Below, in pieces: positions 1 to 6,999 of a DNA stretch of 28,499 nt (positions within the stretch are counted from its first letter, which is position 1; each line of letters starts with the position of its first letter). The position numbers and the translations under genes are program-made. The notes below the pieces were generated by a model, which was not told the DNA's origin, ran no database searches, and saw nothing but the letters and a program-made list of their open reading frames with translations. Origin of the DNA: an uncultured Prevotella sp. (GTDB taxonomy: Bacteria > Bacteroidota > Bacteroidia > Bacteroidales > Bacteroidaceae); contig URER01000033.1 in assembly GCA_900547005.1 (NCBI GenBank), forward strand, positions 1 to 28,499, read 5' to 3'.

Positions 1-241
1 ACGGCCTAAAACGCACTCTAAAAGTGCCACTTTTGAAAGCTAACGAACGTTAAATCGGGTAAAAACGGCATTTTCACCTGTTTTCCGAGACGGCAAAATT
101 TGACGAAAAAACGCTCCGATTTTTTCCAACGGAGGCACTTTTAGAATTTTGAATTACGAATTTTGAGTTTGGAGTTGGGATTTTTGAGGTCGAAAAACGG
201 CCTGGAATAAGCAACGGGACCTATATTTAACGTTCGTTAGC
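1..241 (+). repeat. Dispersed repeat, copy 1 (203-bp unit with 17-bp inverted ends)
   Basis: Bases 39-55 (GCTAACGAACGTTAAAT) and 225-241 are perfect 17-bp inverted repeats enclosing a 203-bp AT-rich unit with no coding potential. By eye about 87% of the unit matches, in reverse orientation, the unit at 19505-19707, which has exactly the same length. The match continues outward over 1-38, which includes the odd palindrome AAAAGTGCCACTTTT at 20-34, so copy 1 may be cut by the window edge. Weak similarity also runs on to about 270. No flanking target-site duplication was visible. It lies upstream of the kdsA promoter. Confidence 0.85.
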
Positions 242-349
242 ACGAAAGAATCGATTTTCAACTGTAAAGAATATTTACTTTTTTAGGCTATGAAATGGAA
301 TAAGATTATAACCTAAGTTAGCTACAGGAAACAAAAAACGCCCCTTTTG

Positions 350-381
350 TTTGCTTGTTCTTGAAAGTATGATTACCTTTG
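350..381 (+). promoter_or_regulatory. Promoter of kdsA-kdsD
   Basis: A Bacteroidetes-type -7 box TACCTTTG lies at 374-381, with TTTG at 350-353 twenty bases upstream. This is the spacing expected for the Bacteroidetes primary sigma factor. The predicted transcript starts near 388 and has a leader of about 70 nt before kdsA. Confidence 0.75.
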
Positions 382-405
382 CACATTATTATAATGTATA
401 TGCGA

Positions 406-425
406 GCAGAGGGTTGTCCCCCTGC
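406..425 (+). other. Hairpin in the kdsA 5' leader
   Basis: GCAGAGGG (406-413) can pair with CCCCCTGC (418-425) around a TTGT loop, with one mismatch. It lies inside the predicted leader. There is no U-tract, so it does not look like a terminator, and any regulatory role is unproven. Confidence 0.3.
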
Positions 426-458
426 GTAAATGCACGGAACATCAATAAAAGAACGTAT

Positions 459-1214
459 ATGAAACCAGTTATCATAGCCGGACCATGCGTGATTGAATCG
501 CAAGAGCTGCTGAACACCGTGGCCGAGGAGCTTGTAAGGCTGAACAAGAAATATGGCACGGAGATTATTTTCAAGGCGTCGTTCGACAAGGCTAACCGTA
601 CTTCGATAAACTCTTTCCGCGGTCCGGGACTCGAAAAAGGACTGCAAATGCTGGCTGACGTAAAGGAGAAATACGGCCTGCGCATTCTCACGGACATTCA
701 CGAGAGCTATCAGGCTGAGCCTACGGGACAGGTGGCTGACGTGATTCAGATACCGGCATTCCTCTGCCGGCAGACAGACTTGCTCGTGGCTGCGGCTAAG
801 ACTGGGCGTGTGGTGAACATCAAGAAAGCGCAGTTCCTTAGCGGGAAAGATATGATTTATCCGGTGGAGAAAGCGAAAGATGCCGGAGCGCAAGAGGTTT
901 GGCTGACGGAACGCGGTAATTGCTTCGGATATAACAATCTCGTGGTTGACTTCCGCAACATCGACGATATGCTCGACATCGTGCCGACAGTAGTCATGGA
1001 CTGCACTCATAGCGTGCAACGACCGGGTGCAGGAGGCGGCAAGACAAGCGGCGACCGTAAATTTGTGCCGTCAATGGCTTTGGCAGCTAAGGCTTTCGGT
1101 GCAACGGGCTATTTCTTTGAGGTGCATCCCGACCCGGACAGAGGTATGAGCGACGCTGCCAATATGCTGGAACTAAGCAAGTTGGACGAACTGATTGGTA
1201 AACTGATTTCGTAA
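459..1214 (+). CDS. kdsA: 3-deoxy-8-phosphooctulonate synthase (Kdo-8-P synthase)
   Basis: This cytosolic enzyme condenses phosphoenolpyruvate with D-arabinose 5-phosphate to give Kdo 8-phosphate, the precursor of the Kdo that joins lipid A to the lipopolysaccharide core. The 251-residue product has the family signatures: GPCVIES near the N-terminus, KASFDKANRTS, and GGGKTSGDRKFVPS near residue 190. The frame is open upstream to 351, but that extension overlaps the promoter, so the ATG at 459 directly before KPVIIAGPCVIES is chosen; it gives a slightly short but ordinary length. The kdsD gene follows after 15 bp and makes the arabinose 5-phosphate substrate, so the pair is a two-step operon. 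Confidence 0.96.
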   Translation: MKPVIIAGPCVIESQELLNTVAEELVRLNKKYGTEIIFKASFDKANRTSINSFRGPGLEKGLQMLADVKEKYGLRILTDIHESYQAEPTGQVADVIQIPAFLCRQTDLLVAAAKTGRVVNIKKAQFLSGKDMIYPVEKAKDAGAQEVWLTERGNCFGYNNLVVDFRNIDDMLDIVPTVVMDCTHSVQRPGAGGGKTSGDRKFVPSMALAAKAFGATGYFFEVHPDPDRGMSDAANMLELSKLDELIGKLIS

Positions 1215-1229
1215 AAATAAGCAAACAAT

Positions 1230-2180
1230 ATGAAAAACGTAAGAGAATACGCCATACAATGTATCAAAGACGAAGCACAGGCTACGCTCGACATGATTCC
1301 GCAGCTTGACGAGAATTTCGACAAGGCTGTGGAGATGATGTATAACTGCCACGGAAAGGTTATTGTTACGGGTGTGGGCAAAAGCGGACATATCGGTGCA
1401 AAAATCGCTGCCACGCTGTCCTCTACCGGCACTCCGTCGTTCTTCATCAACCCTCTCGACGTATTCCACGGAGACCTCGGTGTGATGACAAAAGACGACG
1501 TAATCTTGGCTCTTAGCAACTCGGGGCAAACGGATGAGTTGCTGCGATTCATACCGATGGTACTGCACATGAACGTTCCGATAATCGGTATGAGCGGCAA
1601 TCCGAAGTCATTGCTCGCAAAATACTCAACCGTTCATATCACCGTGAAGGTGAAGAAGGAGGCGTGTCCGCTGAACCTTGCACCGACAAGCAGTACCACG
1701 GCAGCTCTTGTAATGGGCGACGCTCTCGCGGTGGCACTAATGGAAGTGCGTGATTTCAAGCCTAAAGACTTCGCTCAATTCCATCCGGGCGGCGAACTCG
1801 GAAAGCGTCTCTTGACTACCGCTGCCGATGTCATGCGCTCGGAAGACTTGCCGATAATTCCGCAGGAGATGCACTTGGGTGAGGCTATCATCGAAGTAAG
1901 CCGTGGCAAATTAGGCTTGGGCGTGTCGCTGGAGGACAAAAAGGTGTGCGGACTGATTACCGATGGAGACATCCGCCGTGCAATGGAGAAATGGCAGGCT
2001 GAGTTCTTCGACAAGACCGTTGCGGACATTATGACCACCAATCCTAAGACTGTGCTGCCGACAACAAAGATTTCGGATATACAAAAGGTAATGCACAAAT
2101 ATAAAATTCACACCGTTTTGGTTACAGACGAGGAGAAGCATCTGCTCGGAATCGTTGACCATTATTCGTGTATGGTATGA
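1230..2180 (+). CDS. kdsD: D-arabinose 5-phosphate isomerase (KpsF/GutQ family)
   Basis: The enzyme interconverts ribulose 5-phosphate and arabinose 5-phosphate, the first committed step to Kdo. The 316-residue protein has an N-terminal SIS sugar-isomerase domain (about residues 35-165, with TGVGKSGHIGAKIAATLSST and the serine-rich LSNSGQTDELL) followed by a pair of CBS domains (from about residue 200, VMRSEDLPIIP onward, ending in LLGIVDHYSCMV). Length and order match the E. coli KdsD/GutQ type. It lies 15 bp after kdsA, in the same predicted transcript, and is followed by a strong hairpin terminator. Confidence 0.95.
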   Translation: MKNVREYAIQCIKDEAQATLDMIPQLDENFDKAVEMMYNCHGKVIVTGVGKSGHIGAKIAATLSSTGTPSFFINPLDVFHGDLGVMTKDDVILALSNSGQTDELLRFIPMVLHMNVPIIGMSGNPKSLLAKYSTVHITVKVKKEACPLNLAPTSSTTAALVMGDALAVALMEVRDFKPKDFAQFHPGGELGKRLLTTAADVMRSEDLPIIPQEMHLGEAIIEVSRGKLGLGVSLEDKKVCGLITDGDIRRAMEKWQAEFFDKTVADIMTTNPKTVLPTTKISDIQKVMHKYKIHTVLVTDEEKHLLGIVDHYSCMV

Positions 2181-2199
2181 GAATTATTTTTTCATAATA

Positions 2200-2255
2200 A
2201 TGACTATGGGTTGTATGAAGGCCATTATGGCACTCTGCCCATAGTCATAGTTTTA
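2200..2255 (+). terminator. Terminator after kdsD
   Basis: The 11-bp arms ATGACTATGGG (2200-2210) and CCCATAGTCAT (2238-2248) are perfectly complementary. A second small hairpin, GCCATTATGGC (2221-2231), sits inside the loop, and AGTTTTAT follows. The cls-like gene starts only about 10-17 bp downstream, so that gene either has a promoter within this region or depends on read-through. Confidence 0.75.
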
Positions 2256-2264
2256 TAAAGATAA

Positions 2265-3605
2265 ATGCCAATGGAGAATTTATACATATTTATATATAAG
2301 TACACAAAAACTAAAAAGAAGAGACGAACAGGCACTTACGCCATACGGACATTATTATTCATAACCTTGCTTTCAATGAGTATGGGCGGGCTTCGTGCGC
2401 AGACATCCGACTCGCTGATAGTGGAGCAGTTGGAGAAAAAGGGCGTGAAGTTCTCGGACAACAATAAGGTTACACTTCTGATGAACGGTCAGGAGAAGTT
2501 CGACGATTTGTTTTGCGCCATCCGCCAGGCCAAAAGCAGCGTACACTTAGAGTACTTCAACTTCCGCAACGACTCCATTGCAAAAGAGCTTTTCACCATC
2601 TTGGGAAAGAAAGCAAAGGAAGGCGTTGAGGTAAGGGCATTGTTCGACGGGTTCGGAAACGCCTCGAACAACCAGCCGTTAAAGAAGAAACACATACGCG
2701 AGATACGCAAGAACGGTATTGAGATATACGAATACAATCCTGTCCGCTTCCCCTGGATAGACGATGTATTCAACCGTGACCATCGGAAAATAGTAATAAT
2801 AGACGGCAAGATAGCATATACCGGCGGCATGAACGTGGCCGACTATTATATAAAAGGCACGGAGGTGGTCGGCGAATGGAACGATATGCACTGCCGGATA
2901 GAAGGTGATGAAGTGAACACTCTGCAAAGTATATTCATCAGAATGTGGAACAAGGTGAGCAAACAAAAACTCCACGGGCCACAATATTATCGGGGATTGG
3001 GCGACGTGGAGTATTTCAAAGGACTGAAAGAAGATACTTGCAAGACGGCCGGACACAAGAAGATAGGAATCATCAACCGTGAGCCTGTAGTGTCAAGCGA
3101 TATTATCAGGACGTTCTATGTGAATGCCATCAACGATGCAAAGGATAGCATCAAACTTATAAACCCATACTTTACGCTGAACAGGAAACTGAAAAAGGCA
3201 TTGTATAATGCAGTGAAACGTGGTGTGAAAGTAGAGGTTATGCTGTCAGTGAAAAGCGATATTCCACTGACTCCCGACTGCGGTTTCTACAACGCCCACA
3301 AGCTGATGAAGCACGGGGTGAATGTGTGGATGTATGAACCGGGCTTCCACCATACTAAGATTATCATGGTTGACGGACGCTTCTGCACCGTGGGAAGTGC
3401 GAACCTGAATGCCCGCAGCTTGCGATTCGATTACGAGGAGAATGCCGTAATCATCGACCCTTGCACGACAAAAGAATTAAATGATTTGTTTGACAGGCAG
3501 AAAGCAGACAGTTTCCTGCTTACGGAAGAAAAATGGAATGAATGGCGTTCGCCGTGGAAGAAGTTCGTAGGATGGTTTGCCCATCTGCTCGCGCCATTCC
3601 TTTAA
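2265..3605 (+). CDS. cls: Phospholipase D-family protein, cardiolipin synthase-like, secreted
   Basis: Two complete HKD motifs identify the phospholipase D superfamily: HRKIVIID at about residues 173-180 and HTKIIMVD at about 363-370, each followed by the usual G-(S/M)-N stretch (TGGMN, GSANLN). Such enzymes transfer phosphatidyl groups; the bacterial cardiolipin synthases join two phosphatidylglycerols. The N-terminus is a basic segment (KTKKKRR, residues 15-21) followed by a hydrophobic stretch (about 29-43) ending in LRAQ, which looks like a cleavable signal peptide rather than the two membrane helices of typical ClsA. The product would therefore act in the periplasm or at the outer leaflet. 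The second ATG (2271) is an equally possible start. Its stop codon abuts the stop codon of the convergent regulator gene with no spacer. Confidence 0.85.
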   Translation: MPMENLYIFIYKYTKTKKKRRTGTYAIRTLLFITLLSMSMGGLRAQTSDSLIVEQLEKKGVKFSDNNKVTLLMNGQEKFDDLFCAIRQAKSSVHLEYFNFRNDSIAKELFTILGKKAKEGVEVRALFDGFGNASNNQPLKKKHIREIRKNGIEIYEYNPVRFPWIDDVFNRDHRKIVIIDGKIAYTGGMNVADYYIKGTEVVGEWNDMHCRIEGDEVNTLQSIFIRMWNKVSKQKLHGPQYYRGLGDVEYFKGLKEDTCKTAGHKKIGIINREPVVSSDIIRTFYVNAINDAKDSIKLINPYFTLNRKLKKALYNAVKRGVKVEVMLSVKSDIPLTPDCGFYNAHKLMKHGVNVWMYEPGFHHTKIIMVDGRFCTVGSANLNARSLRFDYEENAVIIDPCTTKELNDLFDRQKADSFLLTEEKWNEWRSPWKKFVGWFAHLLAPFL

Positions 3606-4208
3606 TCAGATATTATCAACATCGACGTATCCGTTCATAACCGCATAAATGGTAAGGGCGGATACGCTTCTCATACCTAACTTATCCATAATGTTACGCC
3701 GATGCGTAACGACGGTAGACAATCCGATGTTCAGGCGGTCGGCTATCTCTTTATTGATATAGCCTTGAACGATTAGCGAAAGCACTTCTATTTCGCGTAA
3801 AGACAACACATTGGCAGTTTCATTATGGCTCAATGCCGGCAAATTATGGCCTCCGCGGTGTGCTCTCTGCTCAAGCATGAGAAGCGAACGGACCAATTCC
3901 GGCTCGGAAACACTGATGCAAAGACTGTGGAAAGAGGCCAGTCGAGAATTTGAATTGACCGAGGTAGTAAGCACAATGGTCTTCATCCGATGTGCCTCGA
4001 AGAACTTGCGATGCTCTAAAACCACCGACATCGCAGCAAAGAAATGGTAATAATTATCAGCTCCGGCGGCTTCCAGCTCATCCAACGAGGCGAAAGCATC
4101 AATCTCCATTAATGGCATAACGGTCTGAAGTAATTGCTTCAGACCGATTACCGCTAATGTATTTGAATATATAATCGCCACTTTCGGGCAACCATGACTG
4201 TCATTCAT
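3606..4208 (-). CDS. LuxR-type transcriptional regulator with degenerate receiver-like domain
   Basis: The C-terminal third (about residues 134-195) is a LuxR/NarL helix-turn-helix: LSLREIEVLSLIVQGYINK, then EIADRLNIGLSTVVTHRRNI. The N-terminal part has the size and start of a response-regulator receiver (PKVAIIYSNTLAVIGLKQLL), but the acidic pair after the first strand is absent, and no aspartate is seen at the expected phosphorylation strand (HFFAAMSVVL). Phosphorelay control is therefore unlikely. The frame extends upstream to 4259, but that would overlap nrdG by 41 bp. The ATG at 4206-4208 leaves a 10-bp gap after nrdG, making this the third gene of a likely nrdD-nrdG-regulator operon. 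The DNA-binding domain resembles that of the regulator at 7000-7956. The target genes are unknown. Confidence 0.8.
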   Translation of the reverse strand: MNDSHGCPKVAIIYSNTLAVIGLKQLLQTVMPLMEIDAFASLDELEAAGADNYYHFFAAMSVVLEHRKFFEAHRMKTIVLTTSVNSNSRLASFHSLCISVSEPELVRSLLMLEQRAHRGGHNLPALSHNETANVLSLREIEVLSLIVQGYINKEIADRLNIGLSTVVTHRRNIMDKLGMRSVSALTIYAVMNGYVDVDNI

Positions 4209-4218
4209 AAATCTAAAC

Positions 4219-4686
4219 TTATTTTTTCCAGAACATTGAAGTAATGTCCGTAAAGTCATCTCCCACTGCTTTTTTGTAGAGCCGCTGGTTTGTTGTGCGG
4301 TCTTTCAGGCAACCGAGATGCTTTATATAAGGGCCTACCTTGATATAATCGAAGTCGCTCTTGCGGACAACAGACGGAATACGGATGCGCCCACTGTACC
4401 ATCCCACCTTGTAACCGGGGTGTTCCTTGTGAATATATTGCGCCAACTTGCCCACATACTCAGGCTCGGAATCGCCGCCCATAAAGCAGATGCACGTTAT
4501 GTCGCCGCCAAACTCCTTTATGAAACGGTCGATGGCAAAGGGCGTAAGCGGCTCGCCTATGTCCTGCCACAGATACTTACTGTGGCAACCGGGACAATGG
4601 CAAGGACAGTTGGATATGTTTATCGCAAGAGTAACCTCGTCGGGTATCTCCTGAAAAACGACTCCTGTATTTACGAACTTCAACAT
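4219..4686 (-). CDS. nrdG: Anaerobic ribonucleotide reductase activating protein
   Basis: This radical-SAM enzyme generates the glycyl radical on NrdD. It shows the CxxxCxxC iron-sulfur motif (Cys27, Cys31, Cys34 within NCPCHCPGCHS), the following SAM-binding region (CICFMGGDSEPE), and a typical 155-residue length. Its ATG overlaps the TAA of nrdD by one base (TAATG), which implies translational coupling. The C-terminal half (WYSGRIRIPS, DYIKVGPYIKHLGCL) also matches the NrdG family. It can work only without oxygen, consistent with an obligate anaerobe. Confidence 0.95.
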   Translation of the reverse strand: MLKFVNTGVVFQEIPDEVTLAINISNCPCHCPGCHSKYLWQDIGEPLTPFAIDRFIKEFGGDITCICFMGGDSEPEYVGKLAQYIHKEHPGYKVGWYSGRIRIPSVVRKSDFDYIKVGPYIKHLGCLKDRTTNQRLYKKAVGDDFTDITSMFWKK

Positions 4687-6815
4687 TATGCCTCAACTTC
4701 CTCCATCGCTTTATCGGCATACTGCTCCTGTGTGGCATAATAACGGCGTGCGGCTTCTTCTTGTCTTGCCTGCGAGAAGTTGCTTACACGCTTCAGATAA
4801 CCGATTATTCGTGTCAGATAATCAACATTCTTTGAATGGCAATGCGGGCATTCATGCAGATAACGCTTGTCGATAGTGCCGCAGTCATTGCATATTGTGT
4901 TCGGGATGTTGAACGTGAAATAGTTGCATCCCTCTTTTGCCGCAATCTTCAAGAGCTGTGCATACTGCTGCTTGCTCAGGTGCTCCTCCAAGTTCATGTG
5001 CAACGCCGAGCCTCCGGTGAGATGCTCGATATATGGTGCGCCGTGCAACTTAAACTTATCTATAATGTTCAAAGAGTCGTCTTCAACCACATAGAAATAG
5101 CTGTTGTAGCAATCACGGGGAACGAAATAGCCATCCTCGCGGTCCCACTTAGCGTGTTTCACGCCCACGTTCTCTGCCGGAATCATCTCGCAATTGAACA
5201 TCACATCCTTTGAACGATACTTCTTATTGTACTTCTCGATTATGCCAAGAACACCCTGCACGAAATCGCGATACTCATCGTTAGGAGTTATCTTCAATCC
5301 CATGAACTCGGCAGCCTCAACAAGTCCGTTGATACCGATAGTCAGATACTGACGGCTGATGTTGATATATCCCGCATCAAACAGCGGCAACATTCCGTGT
5401 TCCTGCAAGTTCTTAAGATTCTCGTTATAAGCCAACTGCACCTTATGGCACAAGTCTACGATCTCACCCAGATACTCTTTATAATCCAAATTGTTGTTCA
5501 CCGCATACTGAATGCAACGGTTCAGATTCACTGTAAGCACACTCTTTGAACCAGTAGACACGCCACCCGCACCGAGAGTATAGCTGAATCCGTTGTCGGT
5601 AATCTCATTGCGCAAGCGACAGCAAGAGCTGAGAGAATCGGCATTATCACTCATATAAGTAAAGAAAGAATGGCCTTTGGAATACATCTCGGCTGTAAAA
5701 TCGCCCCACTCCTTATCCATACATTCACCGTCTTTGGTGAGAAGAGCCATTGTCTCTACCGGGAATGTGAGCACAGCCTTAGTGCGCTCGGTATTAAACC
5801 ATGTCATGAAACGCTTCTGGAGCCACGACAGACTATTCCAATCGGGCTGACTTCCGTCCGGGAAATAGAAGTTTCCGAAGATGCTTTCAAAATAATACTT
5901 GTCGTAATAAGCCACATTCCAGAACACCGCCTGATAGTTACGCGCGCCGGTAGGCTGGTTGATTGAGTAGACAATCTGCTCGAAACAGTCGGTGATAATC
6001 TTGTCTATGGTGCGCTGCTTCAATGACAAATCAACGACCTTATCGGCATTCTTATAATAATCCTTACCATATTCCAGACCGATGAAATAGTTCATATACA
6101 TAAGGAACTCAGGCGTTGCGCAAGCTCCGGAAAGCATACTCGACACCATAAACACCATATTCACGAAGCCACCGCAGAAACTCTTAAGGTTGGTCGGAGC
6201 CGTAGAATTGCCGCCAATGGATGTCGTTCCGCCGATAAGCCACGGATACATCGTGATAGACGCGCAATAGTTGGCAAGGCTTGTCTCGTCATTCTTATAT
6301 ATAAAATGATGGTTGAGCTTGTCTACATACTCATTTGCAAGCTCCTTGCCATACATCTTTTTGATTCTGTCGGTAAGCAGACGGCGATTCAAACGGATGA
6401 AATTCGACTTAGGCAATTCACCGATAAGCGTAGCGATATTCTTGTGCTCCACGTTTGCATTGGCATCATATTTCGAACCGGTAGCGGCATTCGCAGCCTC
6501 ACAATACTCGGCAAGGAACTCCAACTTTGACAAAGTCTCGCGGTCTTCGGAATGTTGCTGGCGGTAAATCATGAACGATTTGGCCACGTCGTAATAACCC
6601 TCGCGCATCAAAGACACCTCCACTTGATTCTGAATATCCTCCACTTTGATATTGTCGTGAATATCAAGGTTGCTGATAATCTTAGAGATAGAACCCAGGT
6701 CGGCCGGTCGTTTCACACTGTCGAACGCCTTAACGATGGCATTCATGATTTTGTCAAGAGAGAAACGGTCCTTAGAACCGTCACGCTTGGTAATAGTAAA
6801 GTTCTTAATTTCCAT
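4686..6815 (-). CDS. nrdD: Anaerobic (class III) ribonucleoside-triphosphate reductase
   Basis: NrdD reduces ribonucleoside triphosphates to deoxyribonucleotides using a glycyl radical. From the chosen start (709 residues) it has an N-terminal ATP-cone domain (MEIKNFTITKRDGSKDRF to about residue 95), which is the allosteric nucleotide site. The barrel domain follows, then a C-terminal Zn-binding cluster (ICNDCGT with HECPHCHS) and the glycyl radical site RIIGYLKRVSNFS with Gly672. The frame continues upstream to a TTG at 6888-6890, and an in-frame ATG exists at 6855-6857, but the extra N-terminal stretch is Lys/Phe-rich and unlike the family. The ATG at 6813-6815 starts directly before the ATP cone and is preferred. 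It is followed by nrdG with a one-base overlap. Confidence 0.95.
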   Translation of the reverse strand: MEIKNFTITKRDGSKDRFSLDKIMNAIVKAFDSVKRPADLGSISKIISNLDIHDNIKVEDIQNQVEVSLMREGYYDVAKSFMIYRQQHSEDRETLSKLEFLAEYCEAANAATGSKYDANANVEHKNIATLIGELPKSNFIRLNRRLLTDRIKKMYGKELANEYVDKLNHHFIYKNDETSLANYCASITMYPWLIGGTTSIGGNSTAPTNLKSFCGGFVNMVFMVSSMLSGACATPEFLMYMNYFIGLEYGKDYYKNADKVVDLSLKQRTIDKIITDCFEQIVYSINQPTGARNYQAVFWNVAYYDKYYFESIFGNFYFPDGSQPDWNSLSWLQKRFMTWFNTERTKAVLTFPVETMALLTKDGECMDKEWGDFTAEMYSKGHSFFTYMSDNADSLSSCCRLRNEITDNGFSYTLGAGGVSTGSKSVLTVNLNRCIQYAVNNNLDYKEYLGEIVDLCHKVQLAYNENLKNLQEHGMLPLFDAGYINISRQYLTIGINGLVEAAEFMGLKITPNDEYRDFVQGVLGIIEKYNKKYRSKDVMFNCEMIPAENVGVKHAKWDREDGYFVPRDCYNSYFYVVEDDSLNIIDKFKLHGAPYIEHLTGGSALHMNLEEHLSKQQYAQLLKIAAKEGCNYFTFNIPNTICNDCGTIDKRYLHECPHCHSKNVDYLTRIIGYLKRVSNFSQARQEEAARRYYATQEQYADKAMEEVEA

Positions 6816-6939
6816 TGCTTTTAATTGTCCTTTTTGGAAAACTTTTTCATCTTTCATTCTTAAAAAGTTTCCCATTTTAGAAAACTTCAAAAGTCAAAAC
6901 AGAATTTATTTTTTCCTTTTTAGCTTACAAATACGATTA

Positions 6940-6947
6940 CAAAGATA
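6940..6947 (-). promoter_or_regulatory. -7 box of the nrdDG operon
   Basis: On the minus strand this reads TATCTTTG, a perfect TAnnTTTG box. No TTTG is seen at the ideal distance upstream, where the sequence is A-rich. Transcription would start near 6933, leaving a leader of roughly 118 nt to the preferred nrdD ATG, long enough to hold regulatory sequence. Confidence 0.6.
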
Positions 6948-6973
6948 GACTTTTTTTTGCAATCTTACGTTAT

Positions 6974-6998
6974 AAAAGCAAATCAGAAAAGAGCTTTT
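6974..6998 (-). terminator. Possible weak terminator after the RIC-LuxR gene
   Basis: AAAAGC (6974-6979) and GCTTTT (6993-6998) can form a 6-bp AT-rich stem just after the stop codon of the upstream gene. It is weak and could equally be chance in AT-rich DNA. Confidence 0.25.
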
Positions 6999-6999
6999 T

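Noticed and set aside
39..241. Confirmed MITE insertion
   Set aside because: Inverted ends and size fit, but no target-site duplication is visible at either copy and similarity continues past one end, so it is reported only as a dispersed repeat.
318..1019. Open frame of 233 codons antisense to kdsA
   Set aside because: It overlaps the kdsA promoter and coding region on the other strand and shows no domain.
6816..6890. Upstream extension of nrdD to a TTG codon
   Set aside because: The extra residues are not part of the ATP cone, the start is a TTG, and an ATG lies directly before the conserved domain.
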